The notes beneath the pieces were generated by a model that saw only the letters and a list, made by a program, of their open reading frames with translations, had not been told where the DNA came from and searched no databases. Source: Bacteroidota bacterium (GTDB lineage: Bacteria; Bacteroidota; Ignavibacteria; Ignavibacteriales; Ignavibacteriaceae). Taken from it: DNA of 64,000 nt. Below are positions 17,113 to 25,629 of this stretch, piece by piece. Position numbers and translations under genes: made by a program. Every line of letters starts with the position of its first letter. Position 1 is the stretch's first letter. The stretch lies in NCBI GenBank assembly GCA_021824145.1, contig JAKALM010000001.1, forward strand, positions 248,001 to 312,000, read 5' to 3'.

Positions 17113-18531
17113 ATGCGCAACGAATGTGACTCAATAGGAAAATTAGAAATTCCAGATGAAGCCTTGTATGGTATTCATTCATTAAGAGCTTTGGATAACT
17201 TTCCGATTACCGGCGAACGGATAAATCTTAATTTGATTAAAGCATATCTTCTTGTAAAAACCGCTGCGTTGGAAACAAATTATAAAATCGGATTATTACC
17301 GAAAGAAAAATATGAACCAATCAGCAAGGCGATTGATTTGCTTTTGCAGGAAACCGAATCTGCAATAAAAAAAGAATCTTTTTCTATTTATGAAAAGATT
17401 ATAGTCGATCCATATCAGGGCGGTGCGGGTACTTCTTTAAATATGAACATCAATGAAGTAATTGCGAATACAGCTTTGCAAATTTCTGGGAAAAAATTTG
17501 GGCAGTATGAATTTATTCATCCGCTTGATGATGTTAATCTTTCACAGTCAACAAATGATACTTATCCTACTGCACTTAAAGTTGCGTCTATTTTCCTTCT
17601 TCGAGAATTAACTGAAGCATTCGCTTCGCTTCAGTCCGCTCTTCAAAAAAAAGAAAATGAATTCAGCGGAATTCTAAAGCTTGGAAGAACTCAGCTTCAA
17701 GATGCTGTTGCAATTACGCTTGGACAGGAATTTGGCGCTTATGCACAGGCAATTGCACGAGACAGATGGCGTTTGTATAACGGTGAAGAAAGATTGCGGT
17801 CAGTAAATTTAGGTGGTACAGCAGTAGGCAATTTTGTTTCAGCTCCTATGGAATATGTTCTTTCAATTAATAATGAATTGAAAAAAATTACCGGGCTTCC
17901 GGTTGCTAAAGCTGAAGATTTGATCGATGCGACTCAAAACTTTGATGTATTTGTTGAAGTTCATGGATTGATAAAAGCAGGAGCATGTTCACTAATAAAA
18001 ATTTGCAACGACTTACGTTTAATGTCTAGCGGCCCTCATGGCGGATTAGGAGAGATTATTTTGCCTGCAATGCAAGCTGGTTCTAGTATAATGCCGGGTA
18101 AAGTAAATCCAGTTATTTTAGAAAATGCAATCCAGGTTGCAGAGCTTGTTAAAGGGCACGATGCTGTTATTTCAAATTTAGCATCCTCCGGAAATTTTGA
18201 GCTCAATGCATTTACTCCGCTTTTGGCTCATTTGTTTTTGAAGTCGATTGAAATGCTGCGAGATGCAATTTATAATCTTTCTGAAAAATGTATTTCCAGA
18301 ATAAAAGCTAATGAAGAAAGATGTAGACATAATCTTCTTCAGTCTGCCGCCGCCGCAGCTTCACTTATAAATATTTTTGGCTATGACTCAATTGCTAAGA
18401 TTGTTAATGAAGCTGAATCTAAAAATATTTCTTTTATTGAATTACTAAAGCAGAAAAAATTGTTAACCGAAAAAGAGCTTTATAATTTACTTGCAAGAGA
18501 ATTAGGTGTAAAAAATGCAGAGCGGACTTAA
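17113..18531 (+). CDS. aspA: aspartate ammonia-lyase
   Basis: Aspartase converts L-aspartate to fumarate and ammonia. The 472-residue protein opens with DSIGKLEIPDEALYGIHSLR, the aspartase form of the segment that reads YYGAQT in FumC, and has the superfamily signature [11 protein letters not shown] at about residue 323 with VILENAIQVAELVKGHD after it. It sits inside the hydrogenase maturation cluster, divergent from hydG, and its end overlaps hydF by 17 bases, so the two are co-transcribed. Family members are tetramers in the cytoplasm. Why an aspartase is tied to HydF is not shown by sequence; an ammonia- or fumarate-related role is speculation. Confidence 0.9.
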   Translation: MRNECDSIGKLEIPDEALYGIHSLRALDNFPITGERINLNLIKAYLLVKTAALETNYKIGLLPKEKYEPISKAIDLLLQETESAIKKESFSIYEKIIVDPYQGGAGTSLNMNINEVIANTALQISGKKFGQYEFIHPLDDVNLSQSTNDTYPTALKVASIFLLRELTEAFASLQSALQKKENEFSGILKLGRTQLQDAVAITLGQEFGAYAQAIARDRWRLYNGEERLRSVNLGGTAVGNFVSAPMEYVLSINNELKKITGLPVAKAEDLIDATQNFDVFVEVHGLIKAGACSLIKICNDLRLMSSGPHGGLGEIILPAMQAGSSIMPGKVNPVILENAIQVAELVKGHDAVISNLASSGNFELNAFTPLLAHLFLKSIEMLRDAIYNLSEKCISRIKANEERCRHNLLQSAAAAASLINIFGYDSIAKIVNEAESKNISFIELLKQKKLLTEKELYNLLARELGVKNAERT

Positions 18532-19762
18532 AACATATCCAGCAGCTGCAAAGTCTGAAAAGAAGCATATTGCAATTATTGGACGAAGGAACGTTGGAAA
18601 ATCTTCGCTTGTAAATGCATTCCTCGGTCAGGAATTATGCATTGTAAGCGAAGTAGCCGGAACAACTACAGATCCAGTGCATAAGGCTATGGAACTTCTG
18701 CCTTACGGGCCAATTGTTTTAGTTGATACCGCTGGTATTGACGATGAAGGTGAGCTTGGAGAAAAAAGAGTAAGTAAGACAATCAAGATGATTGCCTCTG
18801 CAGATTTTGCAATTGTTGTTTTAGATGCTCGTGAAAGAATTTCCCCTAAAGAGTGGGAACTGTTTAATTATCTTTCAAGAATTAATCTACCATTTATAAT
18901 TGCGGTTAATAAAATTGAATTTGGTGTAAATCCAGTATTACTTTCTGAATTAAAATATTTAAAGGCAACGCATTTTGAAATTTCATGTGCTGAGAATGTT
19001 GGTATCGATATTTTAAAATCAAAAGTTATCCGCATGCTGCCGCAGGAAAGCGGGCCTCCGTTAATTAGTGATTTGGTAAATCAAGGAGATGTTGTTGTGC
19101 TTGTTGTACCTATCGATTTAGGCGCTCCGAAAAGCAGATTAATTTTACCTCAAGTTCAAACAATTCGCGAAGCACTGGATGAGGATACAATTGTTGTTGT
19201 TACAAAAGATAAAGAATTGCGTTCCGTTCTTTATGCTTTGAAAAACCCGCCAGATCTTGTAGTTACAGACAGCCAAGCAATTATGAGAGTAGCAGCAGAT
19301 GTACCTGATAATGTTAAATTGACCACCTTTTCTATTTTGATGGCTCGGCATAAAGGTGATTTACCTTTCTTTATTAAAGGATTGAAAGCTGTAGAATCAC
19401 TTAAAGATGGAGATAGAATTTTAATTGCCGAAGCTTGCACTCATCATGAGCAAGCAGATGATATTGGCAGGGTAAAAATTCCAAGATGGCTTAGGCTGCA
19501 CACAAAGAAAAATCTGGAATTCGTTATTGCCAGTGGTACCGAATTTCCTGAAAACATTTCTGATTTTAAATTGATAATTCATTGCGGTGGATGTATGATT
19601 ACAAGAAAAGCAATGCAGTCAAGAATAAAACAAGCAGAGCTTCTTGAAATTCCAGTTGTAAATTATGGTGTTCTTATCTCTTACATGCACGGCGTAATTC
19701 CACGAGTTCTTCTTCCTTTCGATGAAGCTTTGGCTGAGTGGGAAAAAATAAAAATTGATTAA
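18515..19762 (+). CDS. hydF: [FeFe]-hydrogenase maturation GTPase HydF
   Basis: HydF is the scaffold/carrier on which the 2Fe subcluster is finished and from which it is transferred to apo-HydA. The 415-residue protein has an N-terminal Era/TrmE-like GTPase domain with P-loop GRRNVGKSS (about 23-31), switch DTAG and NKIE motifs, then a dimerisation domain and a C-terminal FeS domain. Cluster ligands are Cys308 in CTHH and Cys357/Cys360 in HCGGC, matching the family C-x-H-x(46-53)-H-C-x2-C pattern. The start lies inside the end of aspA after AGGTG. With HydE and HydG it completes the maturation set. Confidence 0.96.
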   Translation: MQSGLKTYPAAAKSEKKHIAIIGRRNVGKSSLVNAFLGQELCIVSEVAGTTTDPVHKAMELLPYGPIVLVDTAGIDDEGELGEKRVSKTIKMIASADFAIVVLDARERISPKEWELFNYLSRINLPFIIAVNKIEFGVNPVLLSELKYLKATHFEISCAENVGIDILKSKVIRMLPQESGPPLISDLVNQGDVVVLVVPIDLGAPKSRLILPQVQTIREALDEDTIVVVTKDKELRSVLYALKNPPDLVVTDSQAIMRVAADVPDNVKLTTFSILMARHKGDLPFFIKGLKAVESLKDGDRILIAEACTHHEQADDIGRVKIPRWLRLHTKKNLEFVIASGTEFPENISDFKLIIHCGGCMITRKAMQSRIKQAELLEIPVVNYGVLISYMHGVIPRVLLPFDEALAEWEKIKID

Positions 19763-20101
19763 AAAAATTCTCTTCAAAACTTTATAATAAAATTGATTAT
19801 TTTTTTTACGCTCTCTCTCGGATAAGAGAAAAAATTCTTTCCAAAAATTTTTCAAAAAAAATAGTTCCAAAATATAATTGATTTCTATTTGGCAACTGAG
19901 TTTCTTTTTTGGCAATGAAATTATCTATTCTTGGAAAATATTAGTTCACTATACTTAATCTTTTATTATTAATTCATTATTTAAATTTTTTATTGATGGC
20001 ATTCATTATGAAAGAACGAATTGCGAGATAATATTCTTAATGTTCTACATATAACTTCAATTAATGATTAAAATTTTTGAATAAAAATCAAAGGATATAA
20101 G
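19763..20101 (+). other. intergenic region before the hydrogenase structural operon
   Basis: These 339 AT-rich bases hold no supported gene. They should contain the promoter of the regulator-hydCBA unit, but I see no convincing -35/-10 pair and no clear -24/-12 element. TTTTGGCAA-type motifs occur twice about 20 bases apart near 19890-19916, of uncertain meaning. A possible minus-strand frame here is low-complexity and was not accepted. Confidence 0.4.
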
Positions 20102-20494
20102 ATGATAACAATAGCAATCATCGATGATGACCCGGATATTCTGGATGCAAGTGGTTTAGTGCTTATGTCTAAAGGCTATAAAGTTGTTACTGCTGCAAAT
20201 CCCGAAGACGGTTATAAAATAGTTAAAGAAAATTCTCCGGATTTAATAATTTTAGATGTAATGATGAATGAACCGGACGATGGATTTTTCCTTGCACAGA
20301 AATTTCGTCGCGAGAAAATTACAACTCCAATAATTATGTATACGTCAATATCAAAAGCATCCGGATTAGATTACGGCGTCAATGAGCTAATACCGGTTGA
20401 TGAGTTTGTTGAAAAACCAATTTCACCAGAACAGCTTATTGAAAAGGTGGAAAAACTTTTGAAGAAAAAGGAGGCTAGAGATGCTAGAATATGA
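20102..20494 (+). CDS. single-domain CheY-like response regulator in hydrogenase operon
   Basis: The 130-residue protein is one receiver domain with no output domain. The acidic pocket is at Asp8-Asp10, the phospho-acceptor is Asp52 (LIILDVMM), the switch Thr/Ser is near 81-82 and the conserved Lys is at 105 (FVEKPIS). It is the first gene of the hydrogenase structural operon, and its end overlaps the next gene by 14 bases. A histidine kinase without a receiver lies after hydA, making it a plausible partner. With no DNA-binding domain, it should act by protein contact or phosphotransfer, not directly as a transcription factor. Confidence 0.88.
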   Translation: MITIAIIDDDPDILDASGLVLMSKGYKVVTAANPEDGYKIVKENSPDLIILDVMMNEPDDGFFLAQKFRREKITTPIIMYTSISKASGLDYGVNELIPVDEFVEKPISPEQLIEKVEKLLKKKEARDARI

Positions 20495-20954
20495 AAAAAA
20501 TTCTCTTACTGAAGAAATAGAAAATTTAGTAAAGCAGTACGGCAGCGATAGACCGGCACTTCTTCAAATTCTTCAATCTGTCCAGAGAAAACATAAATAT
20601 GTTTCTGATTTTGCACAGCAGGAAATAGCCCGCCTGCTTAACATTCATCCCGTCGAAGTTTATAGTGTAATTTCGTTTTATTCTTTTATTTGTTCTGTTC
20701 CCAAAGGAAGAAATATTGTTAGGCTTTGCCGTACGATTTCATGCGATATGGCAGGCAAAGAGAATGTTGAGTCTGCAGTTAAACGGGAACTAGGAATTAA
20801 TTTTGGAGAAACAACAAGTGACAAACGAATTACTTTAGAATATACAAACTGTTTAGGAATGTGCGATCAAGGCCCTGCAATGCTTGTAAACGATCAAGTT
20901 TATACGCATCTTAATCCCGAAACTGCGGTCAATATTCTTAATGGAATAAAGTGA
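20481..20954 (+). CDS. hydC: NuoE-like [2Fe-2S] subunit of [FeFe]-hydrogenase
   Basis: The 157-residue protein has a helical N-terminus and a thioredoxin-like [2Fe-2S] domain like Complex I NuoE. Ligands are Cys83, Cys88 (C-x4-C) and Cys124, Cys128 (C-x3-C). It passes electrons between the flavin subunit and the hydrogenase. A strong ribosome-binding site, AAGGAGG, lies six bases before the ATG, inside the end of the regulator gene. The next gene starts seven bases after its stop. In multimeric hydrogenases this subunit is called HydC or HndA. Confidence 0.93.
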   Translation: MLEYEKNSLTEEIENLVKQYGSDRPALLQILQSVQRKHKYVSDFAQQEIARLLNIHPVEVYSVISFYSFICSVPKGRNIVRLCRTISCDMAGKENVESAVKRELGINFGETTSDKRITLEYTNCLGMCDQGPAMLVNDQVYTHLNPETAVNILNGIK

Positions 20955-20961
20955 GGCGGCA

Positions 20962-22182
20962 ATGGAAACAAAATTAAAAAATAAAAAACGAAGCGGGCCG
21001 GTTCTGTTTTCAGAATATCAAAGAGGAGAAGGGATAAAGAAAGCATTACAACTTGGCAGAGAAAATATTCTTTTCGAATTAAAGACATCAGGATTGAAAG
21101 GTAGAGGCGGTGCTGGGTTTCCAACATCTACAAAATGGATGCTTACAGCTGCAGCCAATGCTGATAAAAAGTTTATAGTATGCAACGCAGATGAAGGTGA
21201 ACCTGGTACATTTAAAGATAGAGTTCTTCTTCTCGAATATCCCGAACTAGTTTTTGATGGAATGGTGATTGCTGGTTTCACAATTGGTGCGGAAACTGGC
21301 ATAGTTTATCTGCGAGGTGAGTACGAGTATATGCTTAAGTCACTTGAAGATTATCTTTCTCAAATGCGTGAGGATAATCTTCTTGGCAAAAATATTTTGG
21401 GCAAAGAGAATTTTAATTTCGATATAAGCATACGCCTTGGTTCCGGTGCTTATGTATGCGGCGAAGAAACAGCATTAATTGAATCACTTGAAGGATTTAG
21501 AGGTGAACCAAGAAACCGCCCACCATATCCTGTTGATACTGGTTACCTTGGTTTTCCAACAGTTGTAAACAATGTGGAAACTTTAGCTTCTGTTTCTCAT
21601 ATTATTTTTAAAGGTGGAGAATGGTTTAAAATATATGGAACTAACAAATCAACTGGTTCTAAATTATTCTCTGTTTCTGGCGATTGTGAGAAGCCTGGTG
21701 TGTATGAACTTCCATGGGGAACAAAGATAAAAGAGTTGCTCGAAATTGTGGGAGCGAAAAATACAAAAGCTGTTCAAGTTGGAGGTGCGTCTGGAATATG
21801 CATCCCTAAAAGTCAATTTGATCGTATACTTGGATATGAAGACGCAGCAACAGGCGGCTCAATCATGATATTTAATGAAAGCCGCGACATGCTGAAAGTT
21901 TTAAAAAATTTTATGGAATTTTTTATTGATGAATCATGCGGGCAATGTACACCTTGCAGAATTGGAAATGTAAAGTTGATGGAAGGTATAGAAAATATTG
22001 AACGCGGAGATTTTACTTTTTCATACATCAACAATTTAAAAGAATTATGCAGAACTATGCAGGTTGCGTCCAAATGCGGACTGGGCCAATCAAGCCCGAA
22101 TTCATTTATATCGATTTTGGAAAACTTCAACAAAGAAATTCTGCATACAAGCGGGAAAGGAAAAGAAAATGTCAAAGCGTGA
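20962..22182 (+). CDS. hydB: NuoF-like NAD(P)H/FMN subunit of [FeFe]-hydrogenase
   Basis: The diaphorase subunit oxidises or reduces NAD(P)(H) through FMN. The 406-residue protein shows the glycine-rich nucleotide site GRGGAGFPTSTKW (about 48-60), GAYVCGEETALIES for FMN binding, and one [4Fe-4S] cluster with Cys326, Cys329, Cys332 and Cys372. It is about NuoF length. It lacks the extra N-terminal thioredoxin-like domain and the C-terminal two-cluster ferredoxin domain found in the ~600-residue HydB of bifurcating enzymes such as Thermotoga HydABC. It overlaps hydA by 14 bases. Confidence 0.93.
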   Translation: METKLKNKKRSGPVLFSEYQRGEGIKKALQLGRENILFELKTSGLKGRGGAGFPTSTKWMLTAAANADKKFIVCNADEGEPGTFKDRVLLLEYPELVFDGMVIAGFTIGAETGIVYLRGEYEYMLKSLEDYLSQMREDNLLGKNILGKENFNFDISIRLGSGAYVCGEETALIESLEGFRGEPRNRPPYPVDTGYLGFPTVVNNVETLASVSHIIFKGGEWFKIYGTNKSTGSKLFSVSGDCEKPGVYELPWGTKIKELLEIVGAKNTKAVQVGGASGICIPKSQFDRILGYEDAATGGSIMIFNESRDMLKVLKNFMEFFIDESCGQCTPCRIGNVKLMEGIENIERGDFTFSYINNLKELCRTMQVASKCGLGQSSPNSFISILENFNKEILHTSGKGKENVKA

Positions 22183-24046
22183 AAATATAAGAATACCGGT
22201 TAGTCAACAGCCGTTTACTGTCAGCAAGCCTGAAGATACAACGACAATTGGAGGAACAGTTACAGTTCAGATAAATGAAAAGAAAATTTCTGTTCCGCTT
22301 GGAACGACAATTTTAGAAGCATGCAGACAAAATCAAATCCATATACCAACTCTTTGTCATCATGAGGATTTATGTATTGCCGGAGTTTGCCGGATTTGTG
22401 TTGTTGATGTTGAAGGAATGAGAACACTTCAAACTGCATGTTCCTTTCCAATAACCACACCTATAAAAATTCATACTTCTACACCGATGGTGCGAAAAGC
22501 TAGAAGACACATTATAGATTTACTTTTGAGTGAACATTATGGTGAATGTTATTCTTGTTTCCGAAATGGGAATTGCGAACTTCAATCTCTTGCTAAAGAA
22601 TACGGTGTTGATGGTTACACTTTTGGTCATACTGATAAGCCGCAGTACAAAGTTGACCGTTCTTCGTCTGCAGTTGTGCGGGATATGAGCAAATGTATTC
22701 TTTGTAAAAGATGCGTACGAACTTGCATTGATTTACAAGAAGTTGGAGTACTTGAAGCAATCAACCGCGGACATGATACACATATCGGAACTTTTCTTGA
22801 CAAACCTCTTGCTGATGTTATCTGCATTAATTGTGGACAATGTATAAACCGTTGCCCTACAGCAGCGTTGAGAGCAAACGATCCTTCGGATGAAATTTGG
22901 GAAGCAATTGATAATCCCCAAAAACATGTTATAATTCAAACAGCTCCATCGCCGCGTGCAGCAATTGGAGAAGAATTCGGAATAGAAGCTGGACATTCTT
23001 TTACTGGCGAATTAAATACCGCATTAAGAAGAATTGGTTTTGACAAAGTTTTCGACACAAACTTCACAGCCGACCTGACAATTATCGAAGAAGGAACAGA
23101 ACTTCTAAATAGATTGAAGAAGGCTATTGTTGATAAAGATTCTTCGGTGAAGCTTCCTCAATTTACTTCTTGTTCGCCTGGATGGATTAAATTCATCGAA
23201 CATTTTTATCCGGAGTATTTGGATTATTTATCAACTGCTAAATCTCCGCAGCAAATGTTTGGTGCAATAATGAAAACCTTTTATGCAAAGCAGACAGGCA
23301 TTGATCCGGCAGATATTGTTACTGTTGCATTGATGCCGTGTTCTGCCAAAAAATTTGAGTGCAATAGGCCTGAGATGAATGCTTCAGGTTTTAAAGACAT
23401 TGATTACGGATTAACAACGCGCGAGATGGCAAAGATGATTCGTGAAGCTGGGATTTATTTACCTGAAATGCCGAAATCTAATTTTGATGAGCCATTTGGT
23501 GATGCTTCTGGTGCGGGATTAATTTTTGGTGCAACCGGCGGTGTAATGGAAGCCGCTCTAAGAACTGTATATGAACTTGTTACAGGTCGAGAAGTTCCAT
23601 TTAAAAATTTAGCCATTGAACCTTGCCGCGGATTTGCTGGTGTTAAACAAGCATCAGTTAGACTTGAAGGCTGCGTTGAACAATATAAATTTCTTGAAGG
23701 AGTGGAATTGAAATTTGTAGTTGCTCACGGAACAGCAAATGCTAAAAAGGTGATGGAGATGCTGCGGAAAGGTGAATTGAGCGATGTTCATTTTGTAGAG
23801 ATAATGGCATGTCCCGGCGGATGTCTTGGCGGTGGCGGCCAGCCTATACCAACAAATGCTGAGATAAGAAAGAAGCGAGCTCAAGCAATATATGCTGAAG
23901 AAGAATCACTTTCAGTTAGGAAATCGCACGAGAATCCTCACATAAAATATATTTATGAAAACTTCTTAACAGAAGGACCATGCGGTAAGCTTTCGCATAA
24001 ACTTCTTCATACTCATTACTTAAAAAGAGGAAAGTTTATTTCGTAA
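22169..24046 (+). CDS. hydA: [FeFe]-hydrogenase catalytic subunit HydA
   Basis: This subunit makes or oxidises H2. In order, the 625-residue protein has a plant-type [2Fe-2S] domain (Cys63, 74, 77, 91), a His-ligated [4Fe-4S] site (His123, Cys127, 130, 136), two [4Fe-4S] clusters (Cys176/179/182/186 and 219/222/225/229), the H-cluster domain and a small-subunit-like tail. H-cluster motifs are TSCSPGW (333-339), MPCSAKKFE with Cys391, and MACPGGCLGGGGQP with Cys548 and Cys552. The first motif is usually TSCCPxW; Ser336 replaces the second Cys. The start is the ATG after GGAAAGG, within the end of hydB; a 35-codon longer frame was rejected. There is no C-terminal [2Fe-2S] extension. Confidence 0.95.
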   Translation: MSKRENIRIPVSQQPFTVSKPEDTTTIGGTVTVQINEKKISVPLGTTILEACRQNQIHIPTLCHHEDLCIAGVCRICVVDVEGMRTLQTACSFPITTPIKIHTSTPMVRKARRHIIDLLLSEHYGECYSCFRNGNCELQSLAKEYGVDGYTFGHTDKPQYKVDRSSSAVVRDMSKCILCKRCVRTCIDLQEVGVLEAINRGHDTHIGTFLDKPLADVICINCGQCINRCPTAALRANDPSDEIWEAIDNPQKHVIIQTAPSPRAAIGEEFGIEAGHSFTGELNTALRRIGFDKVFDTNFTADLTIIEEGTELLNRLKKAIVDKDSSVKLPQFTSCSPGWIKFIEHFYPEYLDYLSTAKSPQQMFGAIMKTFYAKQTGIDPADIVTVALMPCSAKKFECNRPEMNASGFKDIDYGLTTREMAKMIREAGIYLPEMPKSNFDEPFGDASGAGLIFGATGGVMEAALRTVYELVTGREVPFKNLAIEPCRGFAGVKQASVRLEGCVEQYKFLEGVELKFVVAHGTANAKKVMEMLRKGELSDVHFVEIMACPGGCLGGGGQPIPTNAEIRKKRAQAIYAEEESLSVRKSHENPHIKYIYENFLTEGPCGKLSHKLLHTHYLKRGKFIS

Positions 24047-24076
24047 TTCATATATTATATCGAGTAATTTGTATTT

Positions 24077-24103
24077 CTTCCTTCTTTCAAAAGAAGAAGG
24101 AAG
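24077..24103 (+). terminator. hairpin after hydA
   Basis: Ten-base perfect arms CTTCCTTCTT / AAGAAGGAAG enclose a seven-base loop, 30 bases after the hydA stop; the stem can extend by at least one more pair. The T-run comes only about 20 bases later, so termination efficiency is uncertain. It may separate hydA from the kinase gene or only thin its transcription. Confidence 0.5.
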
Positions 24104-24237
24104 AGATTAATTATTAATAATAATTTTTTTCTTATTCGAAATAATTTGAGTAAGATTAAGAACTTGCTTTGCTTAGCAGAGATAAAGTTGATTAGATTAA
24201 AATTATATTCTGATAAACAACAATACAACGGGGGCAG

Positions 24238-25614
24238 ATGATTTCTCTTGTTCCTTCTTGGGCTAATCGTTACGCTGATTACTGGGATACAATCCAGAAG
24301 CGGAATTTATGGCTTATTAATCTTCGCTTTGGCGCAGTTGTAATTCTTACAGGATTTTTAATTTCATCAATCCTTATTCTTAATCTTTCATTTGACAAAA
24401 CTCAATTTATTGCTCTTGTTGTAATTACACTTCTTATTCTATTTTACAATTTAATGCTTAAAAGATTAAGCAGATTTATCAAAACAATTCCCGGCCATTT
24501 TAATCCGCTTCATTTTTCTCTTTTGCAAATGATATTAGATCTTTCTGCCTTAATGTTGATTGTTTATTTTACCGGCAGTATTGAAACGCCTTTATTCATG
24601 TTTTTTGTTTTTCATATGATTATTGGTAGTTTAATTCTTCCTGGGTTTGTAATCTTTTCTATCGCAGGAACAATAGTTTTTGTTTTTAATATTTTAATTT
24701 TTTCTGAATATTTTTTTTTAATTCCACATCATTCGATTTCTGGATTGTTAACAATTCCTTTATATACAAATATTAAATTTATTCTTTCTTATGATGTGAT
24801 ATTTTGTTGTGTAATGTTTATTAGTGTGTTTCTTGCCAATCGAATTGCAAATCAACTTTATACTATTGAACAGAAATTAATTGAGTCGTTAGATAAACTA
24901 AGTGAAGCAGAAGCCGAAAAGCAAAAATATATTGTCGGAATTGTTCATGAAATTAAAACTCCATTAACTGCTGTTCATTCTTATTTGGATATTGTGTTAA
25001 AAAAAATCTTAGGGCCACTAAATAGCAATATTGAAGAGAGATTACTTCGTGCAAGGACAAGGTCAAATGAAGCAATTGAAATGATAAACGATGTCTTAAA
25101 AGTTTCGAAACTTCGATTGCTAGATGAAATTGCAATTGATGAAGTTGAACTAAGCGAGGTAATAGTAAAAATAGTGAAGAAACAAACAATAAATTTACGC
25201 GCTAAACATATAATGCTTAATTTCTTTGACGGCAGAACTTTTAAGAAAAAAATTAAAGGAGACAAATTTTTATTAGAAATAGCTTTTTCAAATCTAATTG
25301 GAAATGCAGTTAAATATGTTGGGACAAATGGATTAATTGAGCTTGATTTACTTGACAACGAAAACGAAATAGAAATTGAAATTGCAGACAGTGGAATAGG
25401 AATACCCGCGGCTGATTTAGATAAAATATTTTCCGATTTTTTTAGGGGCTCTAATATTAAAGATAGAAGTTATGAAGGAACTGGTTTGGGATTATCTATA
25501 GTTAAACAAATAATTGAAAGACACAAAGGAAATATTTCCGTAGCAAGTCCATCTAAACTCCAAATGCCTGGAAGGCCTGGTGCTTCATTTAAAATTAGAC
25601 TTCCTTATATTTAA
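24238..25614 (+). CDS. membrane-bound sensor histidine kinase
   Basis: The 458-residue kinase has an N-terminal sensor of about six membrane helices (residues ~30-200) with little periplasmic sequence, a short coiled linker, a HisKA domain with His237 (VHEIKTPLTAVHSY) and a HATPase domain with N box NLIGNAVKYVG, G1 DSGIGIP and G2 GTGLGLSIVKQI. The buried sensor suggests it reads a membrane or intracellular cue. It follows hydA by 191 bases on the same strand and lacks a receiver, whereas the regulator at the head of the hyd operon lacks a kinase. Pairing the two is inference. Confidence 0.9.
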   Translation: MISLVPSWANRYADYWDTIQKRNLWLINLRFGAVVILTGFLISSILILNLSFDKTQFIALVVITLLILFYNLMLKRLSRFIKTIPGHFNPLHFSLLQMILDLSALMLIVYFTGSIETPLFMFFVFHMIIGSLILPGFVIFSIAGTIVFVFNILIFSEYFFLIPHHSISGLLTIPLYTNIKFILSYDVIFCCVMFISVFLANRIANQLYTIEQKLIESLDKLSEAEAEKQKYIVGIVHEIKTPLTAVHSYLDIVLKKILGPLNSNIEERLLRARTRSNEAIEMINDVLKVSKLRLLDEIAIDEVELSEVIVKIVKKQTINLRAKHIMLNFFDGRTFKKKIKGDKFLLEIAFSNLIGNAVKYVGTNGLIELDLLDNENEIEIEIADSGIGIPAADLDKIFSDFFRGSNIKDRSYEGTGLGLSIVKQIIERHKGNISVASPSKLQMPGRPGASFKIRLPYI

Positions 25615-25629
25615 TAAAAATATTTATTA

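Noticed and set aside
17113-18531. Second class II fumarase
   Set aside because: The YGIHSLRA opening and hydF linkage mark it as aspartase; only the superfamily signature is shared with FumC.
19619-19915. 98-residue minus-strand frame across the hydF end and gap
   Set aside because: Low-complexity Phe/Lys/Leu composition, overlaps a well-supported gene and has no ribosome site; AT-rich background frame.
22064-22168. Longer hydA start inside the hydB coding region
   Set aside because: The extra 35 residues lie wholly within the end of hydB and do not resemble a ferredoxin N-terminus; the later ATG has a good ribosome site.
24000-24240. Sigma-54 promoter before the hydrogenase-linked kinase
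   Set aside because: No GG-N10-GC element with the proper flanks is present; the resemblance around the TTGC near 24166 is too poor.
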